From Amaranthus tricolor (Eukaryota; Streptophyta; Magnoliopsida; Caryophyllales; Amaranthaceae): 64,000 nt of DNA. The notes beneath the pieces were generated by a model that saw only the letters and a program-made list of their open reading frames with translations, was not told the DNA's origin and searched no databases. The position numbers and the translations under genes are program-made. Below, one piece after another: positions 47,165-59,963 of the stretch. How positions within the stretch are numbered: position 1 is the first letter of the stretch; each line of letters begins with the position of its first letter. The stretch lies in NCBI RefSeq assembly GCF_026212465.1, contig NC_080058.1, forward strand, positions 21,509,406-21,573,405, given 5' to 3'.

Positions 47165-48403
47165 TGTAGGAATGCTAATAAATGAACGAATGCAACAAGA
47201 GGGGGGGTGAATTGTTGTGTATTAGGTTTAAGATTTTTGCCTCTAATTTTTGCGGAATTGTATCAAGTAAAGAACAAAACTTAAACTCAAAAACGAAAAG
47301 AAAAATAATTAAAGGAGACAAAAATTTTACGTGGAAACCTTCTTGGCCTAATAAGAAGGAAAAACCACGATCCCCCGGGATTTCAAAATTCTCACTATGT
47401 TTTAGGCAATCAATTACAATTACATAAAACAAATATGCTTCACTTGAAGCTTCTCTACTCTAGGCCTATTCCTCTTCTCTTCTTTTCTCCTTCTCTTTCT
47501 CTTCTCACGCTTCTCTTGAAGCTTCTCTATTCCTCTAGACTTCCCTTAAGTCTAGTTACAACAAAAACACTCAATTACCCTTACAAGGCCAATTCTTAAG
47601 AAGATTAAAATTAAGTAGTTGCTCAAGAAAAATATAATGAATTAATTGGCATTAAAATAACTTTGAATATTTTTCTTAATTGATCTCCCTTAATGGAAAC
47701 TCTTAATGCATTCTTCGCTTGAGCGTAGCTTCCCTCGTTTATAAAGGGAACAGCCATCAGTGCACTCAACCCACGATTTCCATGTAGTGCACTCACCCCA
47801 TGACTTCCATTTACTTACTTGCTCCCAAAGAAAATTGGGAAGTTATTGAAAGTAGAGGTGGAAAATGACTGCGGTTCTCTTGTACGGTTAATAGTACATG
47901 AGTCACTAGGAAGATCCTAAATTATAGGAGACTTGTTCAAAGTGGAGAATAAATCTCTTGGGTGTCCGAATTTATAGGAGACTAATTCAAAGAGAGGAAT
48001 AAGTCTTCTCCATATTTTTAGGCGTTTAAAAAAAACTTTTTGCCAATTAATAAATTAATTTAATTAAGCAACTAATTAAACTTTTAACCTTTTACATTAA
48101 CCAAAAACAGAAAACGTAATTTTCGTAACTTCCAGTCAATGTCTTCTTCAGACCTGTATCGTGGGGAACAGCGCACTGTCTCCATCTACAACTTTCGTCA
48201 GGACTTTAACTCTAGGAACAGTAAACTGACTTCTAAAGCAATTGTCCAACTTCTTGGATATTTGAGACATGTACAACTTCCACGAACCAAGTCATAGGCT
48301 TCATCAACGATTAACAAAAAAGAATATGCACCTACAAAACAATCTCTAAAACATGTTTGTTTATTTAGAAGTGAAGTCATCATCAAAACCTAAGAAGCCA
48401 ACA
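47165..48403 (-). repeat. 3' LTR of the copia element
   Basis: On the minus strand begins TGTTGGCTTCTTAGG and ends TTAGCATTCCTACA. Same family as the solo LTR at 32980-34186. Short frames inside are unsupported. Confidence 0.95.
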
Positions 48404-48420
48404 AATTTCCCCTTTTTGAT
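48404..48420 (-). other. Polypurine tract of the copia element, with a second copy at 48821-48834
   Basis: Minus strand CATCAAAAAGGGGAAATT lies directly before the 3' LTR. GATGACAAAAGGGGGAAGAG occurs about 420 bp further upstream. Multiple polypurine tracts before the 3' LTR are characteristic of Sireviruses. Confidence 0.75.
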
Positions 48421-49120
48421 GAAGACAAACTTTATAAACAAACTTAAGTAAAATAGAGTAAAGCAAAATTCTTAGAGTATACTAGAGATTAAAGTAACTC
48501 CAAATAACTTAGTAAATTAACTCGTTACAATATAATTTACCAAGCACTCATAGTAGAACAATTTACTCCATACAAAAACATAACAAAAATAATTAAACTA
48601 ACACAAAAATAGTTTAAACTAACACAAATTAACAAATAATATGACAAATTTAGAACAATTAAACAACAATTAAACTTAACAGCACAGATCAACTTAGATA
48701 ATGATATTTTAAGCCCTTAGCAGATCACAGTATGCAATAATTTCCATTAAAGAGCAATATAAATCAATCTATCAAGATATGGAGACTGTGTATTCACAAC
48801 TTCTCTTAAGTTTGTGCATCTCTTCCCCCTTTTGTCATCAATCAAAAAGAATTGGGGGGCATCAAACCTCAGCACAAACCATATAGATTTGTCAGTGATG
48901 AAACCAAGAAGCAACAAATGAAAGTAAGTTCCATGAAAAGCAATTCAAATCTGCATAGAGTTAAGCATCACAGACCATGAAAATAAAAGCAAGAAAAGAA
49001 AATGTAGTAATTGTTCAACAAATAGATACAATTTTGTACCCCAGATGGTACAACAACAGAAAGAGAAGTTGTTTGATAAGTGTCACATCCAACAAATCAT
49101 TAAAATTTTGAGGAGAGGGA

Positions 49121-50525
49121 TCAAGGGGCGGTCTCTTCTTCATCAATGTATTCGGTCTGCACTTCAACAGTGTCCAACTTTGCACCAAGACGGTTTTCCA
49201 TCAGGGTAAGTTGATCAACAATTGAGGCAAGAGAGACGCGAATTTCATCTTGAAAGGCAGTGAATTGAGACTGTATATCAAGGAGCTTGGAGAGAATGGA
49301 ATTTGAAGAAGCTGCAGGAACAGAGTCAAAGTTAGTACAACCAATATTAGGTGAAGTGTGTGATTGTGGTGGTGGTGTAAACCAGATAGGTGATTGTGGT
49401 GGTGATGGTATTTGATGTTGTGGTGGAGTGGCTAGCTTGGGAGAGGAAGGTTCATTAGGTGTTGGCTCAGGTATGGTGTCAGATGTGGTTTCATCAACCA
49501 CAGTAGCCTTGCGTTTCGAGGCCAACCTCCTACTCTTCCTTTGTATTGACTTAGCCTTTTTCCTCATAGCCAACACAATCTCTTCATCACTGGAATCACT
49601 GCAGAGATTGTGAGCAACATTATCATCCAAGGCTTCTTTCTGTTCTTCCTTTTCCCCCTTACTTGCAGCTCCGTCCTGTTCCCCTCCTTCAGATGTTTCA
49701 ATATTTTCAGAGGGAACAGAATCTTGTTCCTTTTCTTTCTTATTCTCCTTGTTCTCCTTTTCCTCTTCAACTTCTTCAGATCCAACTTCTACAACCTCTT
49801 CATGCATCAATATCCCCTCATCATTCAATTTTAAATGCAAATTTTGTAAACATTTCGCACCAATTTTCATGTTGGGACCCATTGGGAACTCCAACCCTTC
49901 CAATGGGACCTCGAATTTTCTAAAAATCCAGGTTAGCAACCCTCCATAACCAATGAAACTTTTCTTTTCAATGCAGTCTGATAAATGAGAGATCATCAAT
50001 GAAGGAAAATTTATTTTAATATGTTTTTCCATGCAGTAAATTAAAGTGGCGTCACGCAAACTCACTTGACTACGTTTTGAGTTTCGTGGTAAAATGAATC
50101 TGCAAGCAACATTGTACAACAATTTATGCATAGGAGACAGAACATTGTGACTGATCTTCCCCTTCTTTTGATCAACCCCAATACTTATCCAACCCGAACC
50201 CTACTGTCATCTCCTTTGAAACTTCTTCGGCACTGTTTGGATCAACATGCTTCGAACGCTTAACTACTCTGGAAGATGAACCACCTTTTGGTGATGGAAT
50301 CTTTCTTTTGGTACCTGTGGGTTCAGTGGAGTGTTTGGGTGATTCTTGTGTGGTTTCTGTTGGTGTGGGTGGTGCAGCATTCAGTAATGGTGGAGGAAGA
50401 ACTACTCTTAGTGGTTTTGGCTGGTCTGGTGTACGGGATTTGGTAGTTTTCTTGCCGGATTTAGAGGATTTTGGGGATTTTATTTTTGAATTTTTGAAGG
50501 TGTTGAGAGAAGGGAGAAGGACGGT
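49121..50525 (-). pseudogene. Env-like/accessory frame 3' of pol in the copia element
   Basis: The main frame is 50131-49121 (336 codons). It starts HKLLYNVACRFILPRNSKRS then IYCMEKHIKINFPSLMISHL and IGYGGLLTWIFRKFEV, wording known from the plant-retroelement domain catalogued as putative plant transposon protein. An acidic-lysine region (EEVEEEKENKENKKEKEQ), a basic patch (QRKSRRLASKRKATV), a proline-rich part and a heptad-like end (LLDIQSQFTAFQDEIRVSLA) follow. An upstream Lys/Pro/Thr-rich piece (50525-50165) is separated by a frameshift near 50165. Its place after RNase H is that of Sirevirus env-like genes. The function is not established. Confidence 0.6.
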
Positions 50526-50993
50526 TTCTTGAAAGAGAGGTTGAGAGAAAGGTTTGGGGGAGTGTAGTGTTATGACGTAAAGGGAGGGAGTTTAAATGAT
50601 TGAAGTGACGGTTACTCCTTCAAGTCCCGTCTCTTTATTTCCCTTTGCATTACTTGACTGAAGAAAAAACCGTTTTCCCCTTTTTTTTTTTTTTTTTTTT
50701 TTTTTTTGATTATGTTGTTGTTTTTATAGAGATATGAAATAAAAATAATGAAAATAAAATAAGATAGTATTGAGATGAATTGTGATATTGTGAGATTTTA
50801 TATGAAGAGAATAATGAACAACTGCTTTGGTCTGATCAGATTAACACATGCAAATTAGAAGACATTCATGGTACAAACTTTATTAAGTGTTTACCTGATC
50901 CATTCAATAATTGATTTTCAATCAAGATATTGAGGTTGATTCCTGACCTTTTCATTCTCATGATGCTTCAATGGGAAATATATGAAACTAACT

Positions 50994-52562
50994 TTAGTGG
51001 AGCTTGATCATACCAAGTTCCAATCTCATCTTTTCATATTGTTCCCTTGGAAGTGGTTTGGTCAGAATATCTGCAACTTGTTCATTAGTGTTAACATGCT
51101 TTACGACAATATTCTTATTTTCAACATTATCTTTAAGAAAATGATGCCTAATGTGGATATGTTTTACTCGTGAATGATGCACTGGATCTTTAGATATACA
51201 TATGGCACTGGTATTATCACAATAAATAGGAACACATTCAATTTTAATACCAAAATCTCTTAGCTGTTGCTTTATCCAAAGTATTTGGGAACAGCAAGCT
51301 GCTGCTGCTACGTATTCAGCTTCTGCAGTTGATAATGCAACATTGTTTTGTTTCTTGGAACTCCATGAAACTAAACATGAGCCAAGAAATTGTACCATAC
51401 CTGATGTGCTTTTTCTATTAACTAGATCACCTGCATAATCTGCATCACTAAAACCTTTCAAATCATAGACATCACTTTTAGGATAAAATAGGGACAAGTC
51501 GTCTGTTCCCTTTAAGTATCTCAGAATTCTTTTTACTGCTGTAAAATGTGATTCTTTGGGATTAGATTGAAATCTAGCACATAAGCCAACACTAAAAGAA
51601 ATATCAGGTCTACTAGCTGTTAGATATAATAAAGAACCAATCATGCCTCGATACATTGTTTGATCTACATTAATCCCATTTAGGTCTTCATTTAGTCTAA
51701 CATTGGTAGCCATAGGTGTATGGTTAGTTTTAGCATTATTCAATCCATATTTCTTGAGAAGTTCTTTTATATATTTTTGTTGATGAATAAAAATACCATT
51801 TTCAGTTTGTTTAATTTGTAAACCAAGGAAGAAATTTAGTTCTCCCATCATGCTCATTTCAAATTCTGTGCCCATAAGGTTGGAAAATTCTGTACATAAC
51901 AAGTCATTAGTGGCACCAAAAATAATATCATCAACATAAATTTGAACAACCAAAATATCATAACCTTTATTCTTAAAGAATAAGGTTTTGTAGATTTTTC
52001 CTCTTACAAAGTTATTTTGAATCAAAAACTTTGACAGTCTTTCATACCATTGCCTAGGAGCTTGCTTCAAGCCATATAAGGCTTTATCAAGCTTGTAGAC
52101 ATGATCAGGACAAGAGGTATTTTCAAAACCAGGGGGTTGTTCAACAAAAACATCTTCGTCAAGATAGCCATTTAAAAAAGCACATTTCACATCCATTTGA
52201 TATAATTTAAAGTTCATGAATGCAGCAAAAGAAATTAAGATTCTAATAGCCTCTAACCTTGCTACTGGAGCAAAAGTCTCAGTGTAATTAATACCTTCTT
52301 GTTGATTGTACCCTTTGACCACGAGTCTTGCTTTGTTTCTCACTATTATTCCATGTTCATCTAGCTTATTCCGAAATACCCATTTCAAACCAATTACCTT
52401 CTTGTGTTTTGGTTTGGGTTCTAAGTGCCATACTTTATTTCTTTCAAACTCGTTCAATTCATCTTGCATGGCTACGACCCATTCGGAATCCTTTAAAGCT
52501 TCCTCGTGATTTTTAGGTTCAAGTAATGATAGGAACGCAAAGTCTGCACAAAAATTTCTCAT
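50994..52562 (-). pseudogene. Reverse transcriptase and RNase H of the copia element
   Basis: 522 codons open. Landmarks are [86 protein letters not shown] (catalytic YVDD), [19 protein letters not shown], then RNase [31 protein letters not shown] and [15 protein letters not shown]. It overlaps the integrase frame by a few bases, because a one-base shift in an A run near 52575 split what is normally one polyprotein. Confidence 0.96.
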
Positions 52563-54223
52563 TTGGGATCTTTTTGTGTTCCCTTATTTATATCACTTAT
52601 AATCGAATCAAGAGGATGATAACTTTGATATTTCCAAGGTTTAGGCACAAATTCTCTTGTGGGAACAGTTGCATGTTCTTGTTCAGCAACTTGATTGTCA
52701 TTCTGTTCAGCTACTGGTTCATTCTGCTCATCTGCGGGAACAGCTGGATTGGGAACAGTCTGCTGGTCCTCTTTAACTGGCAGTTCCTGAACTTGGTCAG
52801 TTTCTCCTGCATCTTCTTGTATTGCCTGTTCACCTGCTGTTCCTTGTTCTAACACTTTTATTTCTTCATCATCGTTCTCTAGATGAGCAAGACCAATTTT
52901 AGCATCATTGATATCCTGTTCACTTGTTGAAAAGTTAGTTTCATCAAAAATAACATGAACTGATTCTTCTACACACATTGTTCTTTTGTTGTAAACTCTG
53001 TAAGCTTTACTTTGTGATGAGTAACCAAGAAATACTGCTTCATCACTTCTTTCATCAAATTTGCCTAAATTTCGTTTTCCATTTACATGTACAAAACATT
53101 TGCATCCAAATATACGAAAGTAGGAAATATTTGGTTTAACACCTTTGAGTAATTCATAGGGTGTTTTTGAAGTGATTGGTCTTATTAATAAACGATTAAG
53201 AATATAGCATGCAGTAATGACGGCTTCAGCCCAAAAATTTCTAGGTAGACCACTAGCAATCAACATGGTCCTAGCCATTTCTTCGAAGGTCCTATTTTTC
53301 CTCTCTACGACTATATTTTGTTGTGGTGTTCTAGGTGCGGAAAAATTGTGATTTATACCATATTTATTGCAATAATTCATGAAGTTTGAATTTTCAAATT
53401 CTTTCCCATGATCAGACCTTATGTGAACAATTTGATTATTGGTAGATTTTTGTATTTTATTAGCAAAAGAAACAAACTCATCAAAAGCTTCATCTTTGCT
53501 TACCAAAAATAATGTCCATGTGAATCTACTATAATCATCAACAACAACAAACACATACCTTTTGCCACTACGGCTTTGTGTTCTCATAGGTCCACATAAA
53601 TCTATATGAATTAATTCTAACGGTCTAGTGGTAGTGCTCAAATTCTTTGATTTAAAGGATGACCTCACTTGTTTTCCTTTGGCACAAGGATCACAAATTT
53701 CTTCCTTAAGAAATTTTATAGCTGGTAGTCCTCTAACTAGGTGTTTTGATCTTAATGCATTAATCAATGAATAACTAGCATGACCTAGTCGCTTATGCCA
53801 AAGTAGTGCGTCTTCTTCTATGACACTTAAACACGTTAGACTGGTTTTGGGAACAGTGTCCAGGTCCACCACATAAGTGTTCCCTTTTCTGATTCCCTTT
53901 AGCACAGGGTCTCCTGTGTTGTTCCTAGAAATTATGCATCGTTTAGAAGTAAACTTAACAGAGTTACCTTTGTCACAAAATTGAGAAATACTTAGCAAAT
54001 TGTGTTTTAAATTCTCGACTAAAAATACGTTATCAATGGCATGGGAACTTGACCTTCCAACCTTTCCTTTGGCAATTATCTCACCCTTCATGTTGTCGCC
54101 GAAGGTTACTGTTCCCCCATCATAGGCTTCAAGTGAGAGAAATTTAGATTTGTCACCCGTCATATGCTTGGAACACCCACTGTCGAGATACCATGAGTTG
54201 TTCCCCCTCACTTGAAACTGCAA
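52559..54223 (-). pseudogene. Protease and integrase of the copia element
   Basis: 554 codons open. NSWYLDSGCSKHMTGD holds the protease DSG site. LLWHKRLGHASYSLINAL and CDPCAKGKQ form the integrase HHCC finger. HIDLCGPMRT, VVVDDYSRFTW and SDHGKEFENS carry the D,D positions of the core, with the E in QQNIVVERKNRT. The C-terminal GYSSQSKAYRVYNKRT is usual for copia. The tail is rich in Glu, Gln and Val-Pro. A stop near 54230 separates it from gag. Confidence 0.96.
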
Positions 54224-54229
54224 AGCAAC

Positions 54230-55350
54230 TTAATGGTTAGGTACAGGAACCAATTCATCCTTAGGTTCCTTGTCGACAATACTTGAATCACATTTCTTAA
54301 TCCATATGCGTTCGACATAATTTTTATTTGCTTTGGTATGTTGTTCCCTCTTTATACATTGATGTTTTAGGTGTCGAATTTTACCACAAAAGGAACAGAT
54401 TTTACTACTAGGGAGATCAACATAGACCTTTTTCTTTTTATTATTTTTAACATAACCTAGACCTTCTTTACTCTTTGTTTTAGCTTCTAGAATCCATTTG
54501 GGAATTTCATTGATTTTCGCTTTTCCTCTTGAGTTTATTTTATTTTTCAAATATTCATTTTCTATTTCATAGGATTCTAATTTTGATTTCAACTTTTGAA
54601 ATTCAGTGCTAACCATGTGAGTAGATATATTGTTTACATCTTTACTTAATCCTAACAATTTATTTTGATTTATTTCAATACTAAGAAAAATAAATTCCTG
54701 TTCCAATTTTTCAATTGTCTCTTTCAAAACAATATTCTGATCTAGCAAATTAAAAAATCTGCTTTGTACATCTATTCTAAATGAATTTAGGTAGGACACA
54801 TGATCCTTGTTTGAGTTGAGGTCTTTCTCGATTTGGAGACACTTGATATTCTGTTTATCTAATTTCTCTTGTGTCTCCAAGAGCAACTTAATTAATTTAT
54901 TCTTACTGAGTTTAGATGGATGTTTAGGAAGTGAGTTATAAGACATTACCTCTTTTTCTTTGGACTCTTCATCCTTGCTGTGATGAGATGCCATGAGGCA
55001 TAGGTTTGCTGTTTCTTCTTCCACTGGAGCTTCTGTCTCAGCCTCGCTCTCCGTATCACCCTAAGCTGCAATCATTGCCTTTCTAAAATCAGTTTTGAAG
55101 TTTCCCTTCTTATATTGTCTTCCAATTTCTCTTGCTTTTCCCTTGCCCTTCTCATTTTTCCATTGAGGGCAATCCTTGATGAAGTGATCAGTGCTCCCAC
55201 ACTTGTGGCATTCAAAATTTGTCTTCAAGTTAGCAATTCCCTTTTGTTTGTTGTTTCTTTGATTTGCATATCTGCTGTTCCTGAAGAATTTTTTAAATTT
55301 TCTTGCCAACATAGCAGTCTCCTCATCATCAGTTTTTGATTCTTCAGGAT
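54230..55350 (-). pseudogene. gag remnant of the copia element, N-terminus deleted
   Basis: 55350-55061 reads MLARKFKKFFRNSRYANQRN, then CHKCGSTDHFIKDC (a good CCHC knuckle). A stop at 55061 (apparently TGG to TAG) follows, then 264 codons open to 54230 with a long coiled-coil-like region (KLIKLLLETQEKLDKQN) and a second Cys/His cluster CSFCGKIRHLKHQC. The right end is fused directly to LTR sequence at 55351, so the first part of gag is missing. Confidence 0.9.
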
Positions 55351-56263
55351 CCTTCTCTTTCTCTTCTCATGCTTCTCTTGAAGCTTCTCTATTCCCCTAG
55401 ACTTCCCTTAAGTCTAGTTACAACAAAAACACTCAATTACCTTTACAAGGCCAATTCTTAAGAAGATTAAAATTAAGTAGTTGCTCAAGAAAAATATAAT
55501 GAATTAATTGGCATTAATAACTTTAAATATTTTTCTTAATTGATCTCCCTTAATGGACACTCTTAATGCATTCTTCGCTTGAGCGTAGCTTCCCTCGTTT
55601 ATAAAGGGAACAACCATCAGTGCACTCAACCCACGATTTTCATGTAGTGCACTCACCCCATGACTTCCATTTACTTACTTGCTCCCAAAGAAAATTGGGA
55701 AGTTATTAAAAGTAGAGGTGGAAAATGACTGCGGTTCTCTTGTACGGTTAATAGTAAATGAGTCACTAGGAAGATCCTAAATTATTGGAGACTTGTTCAA
55801 AGTAGAGAATAAATCTCTTGGGTGTCCGAATTTATAGGATACTAATTCAAAAAGAGGAATAAGTCTTCTCCATATTTTTAGGCGTTTAAAAAAACCTTTT
55901 TGCCAATTAATAAATTAATTTAATTAAGCAACTAATTAAACTTTTAACCTTTTACATTAACCAAAAACAGAAAACGTAAATTTCGTAACTTCCAGTCAAT
56001 GTCTTCTTCAGACCTGTATCGTGGGGAACAGCGCACTATCTCCATCTACAACTTTTGTCAGGACTTTAACTCTAGAAACAGTAAACTGACTTCTAAAGCA
56101 ATTGTCCAACTTCTTGGATATTTGAGACATGTACAAATTCCACGAACCAAGTCATAGGCTTTATCAACGATTAACAAAATCAGATATTCACCTACAAAAC
56201 AATCTCTAAAACATGTTTGTTTATTTAGAAGTGAAGTCATCATCAAAACCTAAAAGGCCAACA
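55351..56263 (-). repeat. 5' LTR remnant of the copia element
   Basis: Aligns to 47489-48403 of the 3' LTR. Counterparts of 47165-47488, the primer site and the gag start are absent. The breakpoint lies in a CCTTCTCTTTCTCTTCTC stretch. Confidence 0.93.
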
Positions 56264-57445
56264 CTTGGTTTTTTTTACTCAAAACATGGTATACAACACT
56301 ATTAGATATATATTATTGTGTTGAAGTGGTTATAATTGAAAATCATAGTCATATGCTAAAGATTACGTGTTAAGTTGGGATTTTAAGGGGTTTTAAGCGT
56401 TTTTGGCACTTTTGCGTATAAAGTAGCTCAAACTTGGTTTGTTTTGCACGAAACTTGGAATACAACACTATTTGGTTTATATTATTGTGTTGAAGTGGTT
56501 AGAATTGAAAATCATAGTCAAGTGCTAGATATTACGTGTTAAGTTGCGATTTTAAGGGTTTTTTAGCGTTTTTGGCAGTTTTGCGCATAAAGTAGCTCGC
56601 TCAAGCTTGTTTTGTTTTGCACGAAACTTGGCATACAAAACTATTTGGTATATATTATTGTGTTGCAGTGGATAGAATTGAAAATCATAGTGAAATACTA
56701 GAAATTATGTGTTAAGTTGCGATTTTAAGGGTTTTAAAGCGTTTTTGGCACTTGTGCGCATAAAGTAGCTCAAACTCGGTTTGTATTGCACGAAACTTGG
56801 CACACAACACTATTTGGTATATATTATTGTGTTGAAGTGGTTAGGATTGATAATCATAGTCATATGTTAGAAATTACGTGTTAAGTTGCGATTTTAAAGG
56901 TTTCTAAGCGTTTTTGGCACTTTTGCGCATAACGTAGCTCAAACTTGGTTTGTTTTACAAATAACTTGAGACACAACACTATTAGGTATATATTATTGTG
57001 TTGAAGTGGTTAGAATTGAAAATCATAGTCATATGCAAAAAATTACTTGTTAGGTTGCGATTTTAAGGGTTTTTTGAGCGTTTTTGGCACTTTTGCGTAT
57101 AAAGTAGCTCAAACTTGGTTTGTTTTACAAAAAACTTGACACACAACACTATTAGGCATATATTATTGTGTTGAAGTTGTTAGAATTTAAAATCATAGTC
57201 TTATGCAAAAAATTACTTGAAATTTGCGATTTTAAGGGTTCTTAAGCGTTTTTGGCACTTTTGCGCGTAAAGTAGCTCGCTCAAACATGGTTTGTTTTGC
57301 ACGAAACTTGGCATACAAAACTATTCTGTATATATTATTGTGTGGCAGTGGTTAGAATTGAAAATCATAGTGAAATGCTAGATATTACGTGTTAAGTTGC
57401 GATTTTAAGGGTTTTTAAACGTTTTCGGCACTTTTGCGCAAAAAG

Positions 57446-57832
57446 TGAGAATTCTTATTAATCACAAAACAAAATCCATATATATGAGAGACGACCTCCA
57501 TTTATAGGTTTTTAGCTAGCTAACGGCTATAAACATCACGTGCTATACAATATGCCTCTTAAAACTGAAATTAAAAACAAGAACACTTGGGCACTAATCA
57601 GGAATTATCAGTGACCAGCCCAACTTGCGCGCGTATGCTAGTGGGATGTGTGCTTCACAATCATAGTTCTTGGGATTTGATGGCTTGGTCCATGTATGCA
57701 GATCACATTTCCATGGTTTTTTGGATCCAGGTCTCCTTGGTTAAGGCTCAAACCACGCGGCAAGGTAGCCTGGTCAGTGGGTAGGCTGCTGTCCTGTTCT
57801 GCCCTCTTTGTTGTTTCTTGGTTTGTTATTGT
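57446..57832. repeat. 387-bp segment in the satellite, copy 2
   Basis: Same junctions as copy 1. Minus-strand TATA-like CTATAAATGGAGG at 57496-57508 with CACGTG at 57537-57542 upstream of it. Minus frame 57877-57638 corresponds to the 79-codon frame of copy 1. Confidence 0.95.
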
Positions 57833-58511
57833 TAGCTCAAACTTGGTTTGTTTTACGCGAAACTTGGCACACAACACTATTTCGTATATATTATTGTCTT
57901 GAAGTGGTTAGAATTGAAAATCATAGTCATATACTAGAAATTACTTGTTAAGTTGCGATTTAAAGAGTTTTTAAGCGTTTTGGCACTTTTGCGCATAAAG
58001 TAGCTTAAACTTGGTTTGTATTGCACGAAACTTGGAACACAACACTATTTGGTATATATATTATTGTTTTTAAATGGTTCGAATTGATAATCATAGTCAT
58101 ATGCTTGAAATTATGTGTTAAGTTGCGATTTTAGGGTTTTTAAGCGTTTTTTGCACTTTTGCGCATAAAGTAGCTCAAACTTGGTTTGTTTTACAAAAAA
58201 CTTGACACACAACACTATTAGGAATATATTATTGTGTTGAAGTTGTTAGAAATGAAAATAATAGTTATATGCAAAAAATTACTTGTAATTTGCGATTTTA
58301 AGGGTTTTTAAGCGTTTTTGGCACTTTTGCGCGTAAAGTAGCTCGCTCAAACTTGGTTTGTTTTGCACGAAACTTGGCATACAAAACTACTTGGTATATA
58401 TTATTGTGTGGCAGTGGTTAGAATTGAAAATCATAGTGAAATGCTAGATATTACATGTTAAATTGCGATTTTAAGGGTTTTTAAACGTTTTTGGCACTTT
58501 TGCGCATAAAG

Positions 58512-58898
58512 TGAGAATTCTTATTAATCACAAAACTAAATCCATATATATGAGAGACGACCTCTATTTATAGGTTTCTAGCTAGCTAACGGCTACAAAA
58601 ATCACGTGCTATACAATATGCCTCTTAAAACTGAAATTAATAACAAGAACACTTGGGCACTAATCAGGAATGATCAGTGACCAGCCCAGCTTGCGCGCGT
58701 ATGCTAGTGGGCTGTGTGCTTCACAATCACGGTTCTTGGGATTTGATGGCTTGGTCCATATATGCAGATCACATTTCCATGGTTGTTTGGATCCAGGTCT
58801 CCTTGGTTAAGGCACAAACCACGCGGCAAGGTAGCCTGGTCAGCGGGTAGGCTGTTGTCCTGTTCTACCCTCTTTGTTGTTTCTTGGTTTGTTGTTGT
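58512..58898. repeat. 387-bp segment in the satellite, copy 3
   Basis: Same junctions. TATA (CTATAAATAGAGG) and G-box intact. Exactly 1066 bp after copy 2. Confidence 0.95.
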
Positions 58899-59577
58899 TA
58901 GCTCAAACTTGGTTTGTTTTACGCGAAACTTGGCACACAACACTATTTCGTATATATTATTGTCTTGAAGTGGTTGGAATTGAAAATCATAGTCATATAC
59001 TAGAAATTACTTGTTAAGTTGCGATTTTAAGAGTTTTTAAGCGTTTTGGCACTTTTGCGCATAAAGTAGCTTAAACTTGGTTTGTATTGCACGAAACTTG
59101 GAACACAACACTATTTGGTATTTATATTATTGTTTTTAAATGGTTCGAATTGATAATCATAGTCATATGCTTGAAATTATGTGTTAAGTTGCGATTTTAG
59201 GGTTTTTAAGCGTTTTTTGCACTTTTGCGCATAAAGTAGCTCAAACTTGGTTTGTTTTACAAAAAACTTGACACACAACACTATTAGGAATATATTATTG
59301 TGTTGAAGTTGTTAGAAATGAAAATAATAGTTATATGCAAAAAATTACTTGTAATTTGCGATTTTAAGGGTTTTTAAGCGTTTTTGGCACTTTTGCGCGT
59401 AAAGTAGCTCGCTCAAACTTGGTTTGTTTTGCACGAAACTTGGCATACAAAACTACTTGGTATATATCATTGTGTGGCAGTGGTTAGAATTGAAAATCAT
59501 AGTGAAATGCTAGATAATACATGTTAAGTTGCGATTTTAAGGGTTTTTAAACGTTTTTGGCACTTTTGCGCATAAAG

Positions 59578-59963
59578 TGAGAATTCTTATTAATCACAAA
59601 ACTAAATCCATATATATGAGAGACGACCTCTATTTATAGGTTTCGAGCTAGCTAACGGCTACAAAAATCACGTGCTATACAATATGCCTCTTAAAACTGA
59701 AATTAATAACAAGAACACTTGGGCACTAATCAGGAATGATCAGTGACCAGCCCAGCTTGCGCGCGTATGCTAGTGGCTGTGTGCTTCACAATCACGGTTC
59801 TTGGGATTCGATGGCTTGGTCCATATATGCAGATCACATTTCCATGGTTGTTTGGATCCAGGTCTCCTTGGTTAAGGCACAAACCACGCGACAAGGTAGC
59901 CTGGTCAGCCGGTAGGCTGTTGTCCTGTTCTACCCTCTTTGTTGTTTCTTGGTTTGTTATTGT
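59578..59963. repeat. 387-bp segment in the satellite, copy 4
   Basis: Same junctions, one base shorter. TATA and G-box intact. Exactly 1066 bp after copy 3. A one-base loss near 59776 lengthens the minus frame. Confidence 0.95.

Larger units (their letters stand above)
47165..56263 (-). mobile_element. Ty1/copia element, Sirevirus-like, inserted in the satellite; 5' LTR, primer site and gag start deleted
   Basis: Duplication CTTGG at 47160-47164 and 56264-56268. The 3' LTR is 47165-48403 (1239 bp) and the 5' LTR remnant 55351-56263 (913 bp). On the minus strand the order is gag, protease, integrase, RT, RNase H, a further env-like frame, then polypurine tracts. A duplicated polypurine tract and a third frame after pol are features known from Sireviruses. 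Frameshifts and stops make it inactive. Confidence 0.96.

Noticed and set aside
49428..49949. Several plus-strand frames of 60-86 codons
   Set aside because: Antisense to the env-like frame of the copia element and created by its acidic and proline-rich codons.
57446..57832. 387-bp segment as a Helitron because it shows no target duplication
   Set aside because: No TC start, no CTRR end with a hairpin, and the host site is not AT; LTR-derived promoter DNA is a better though unproved guess.
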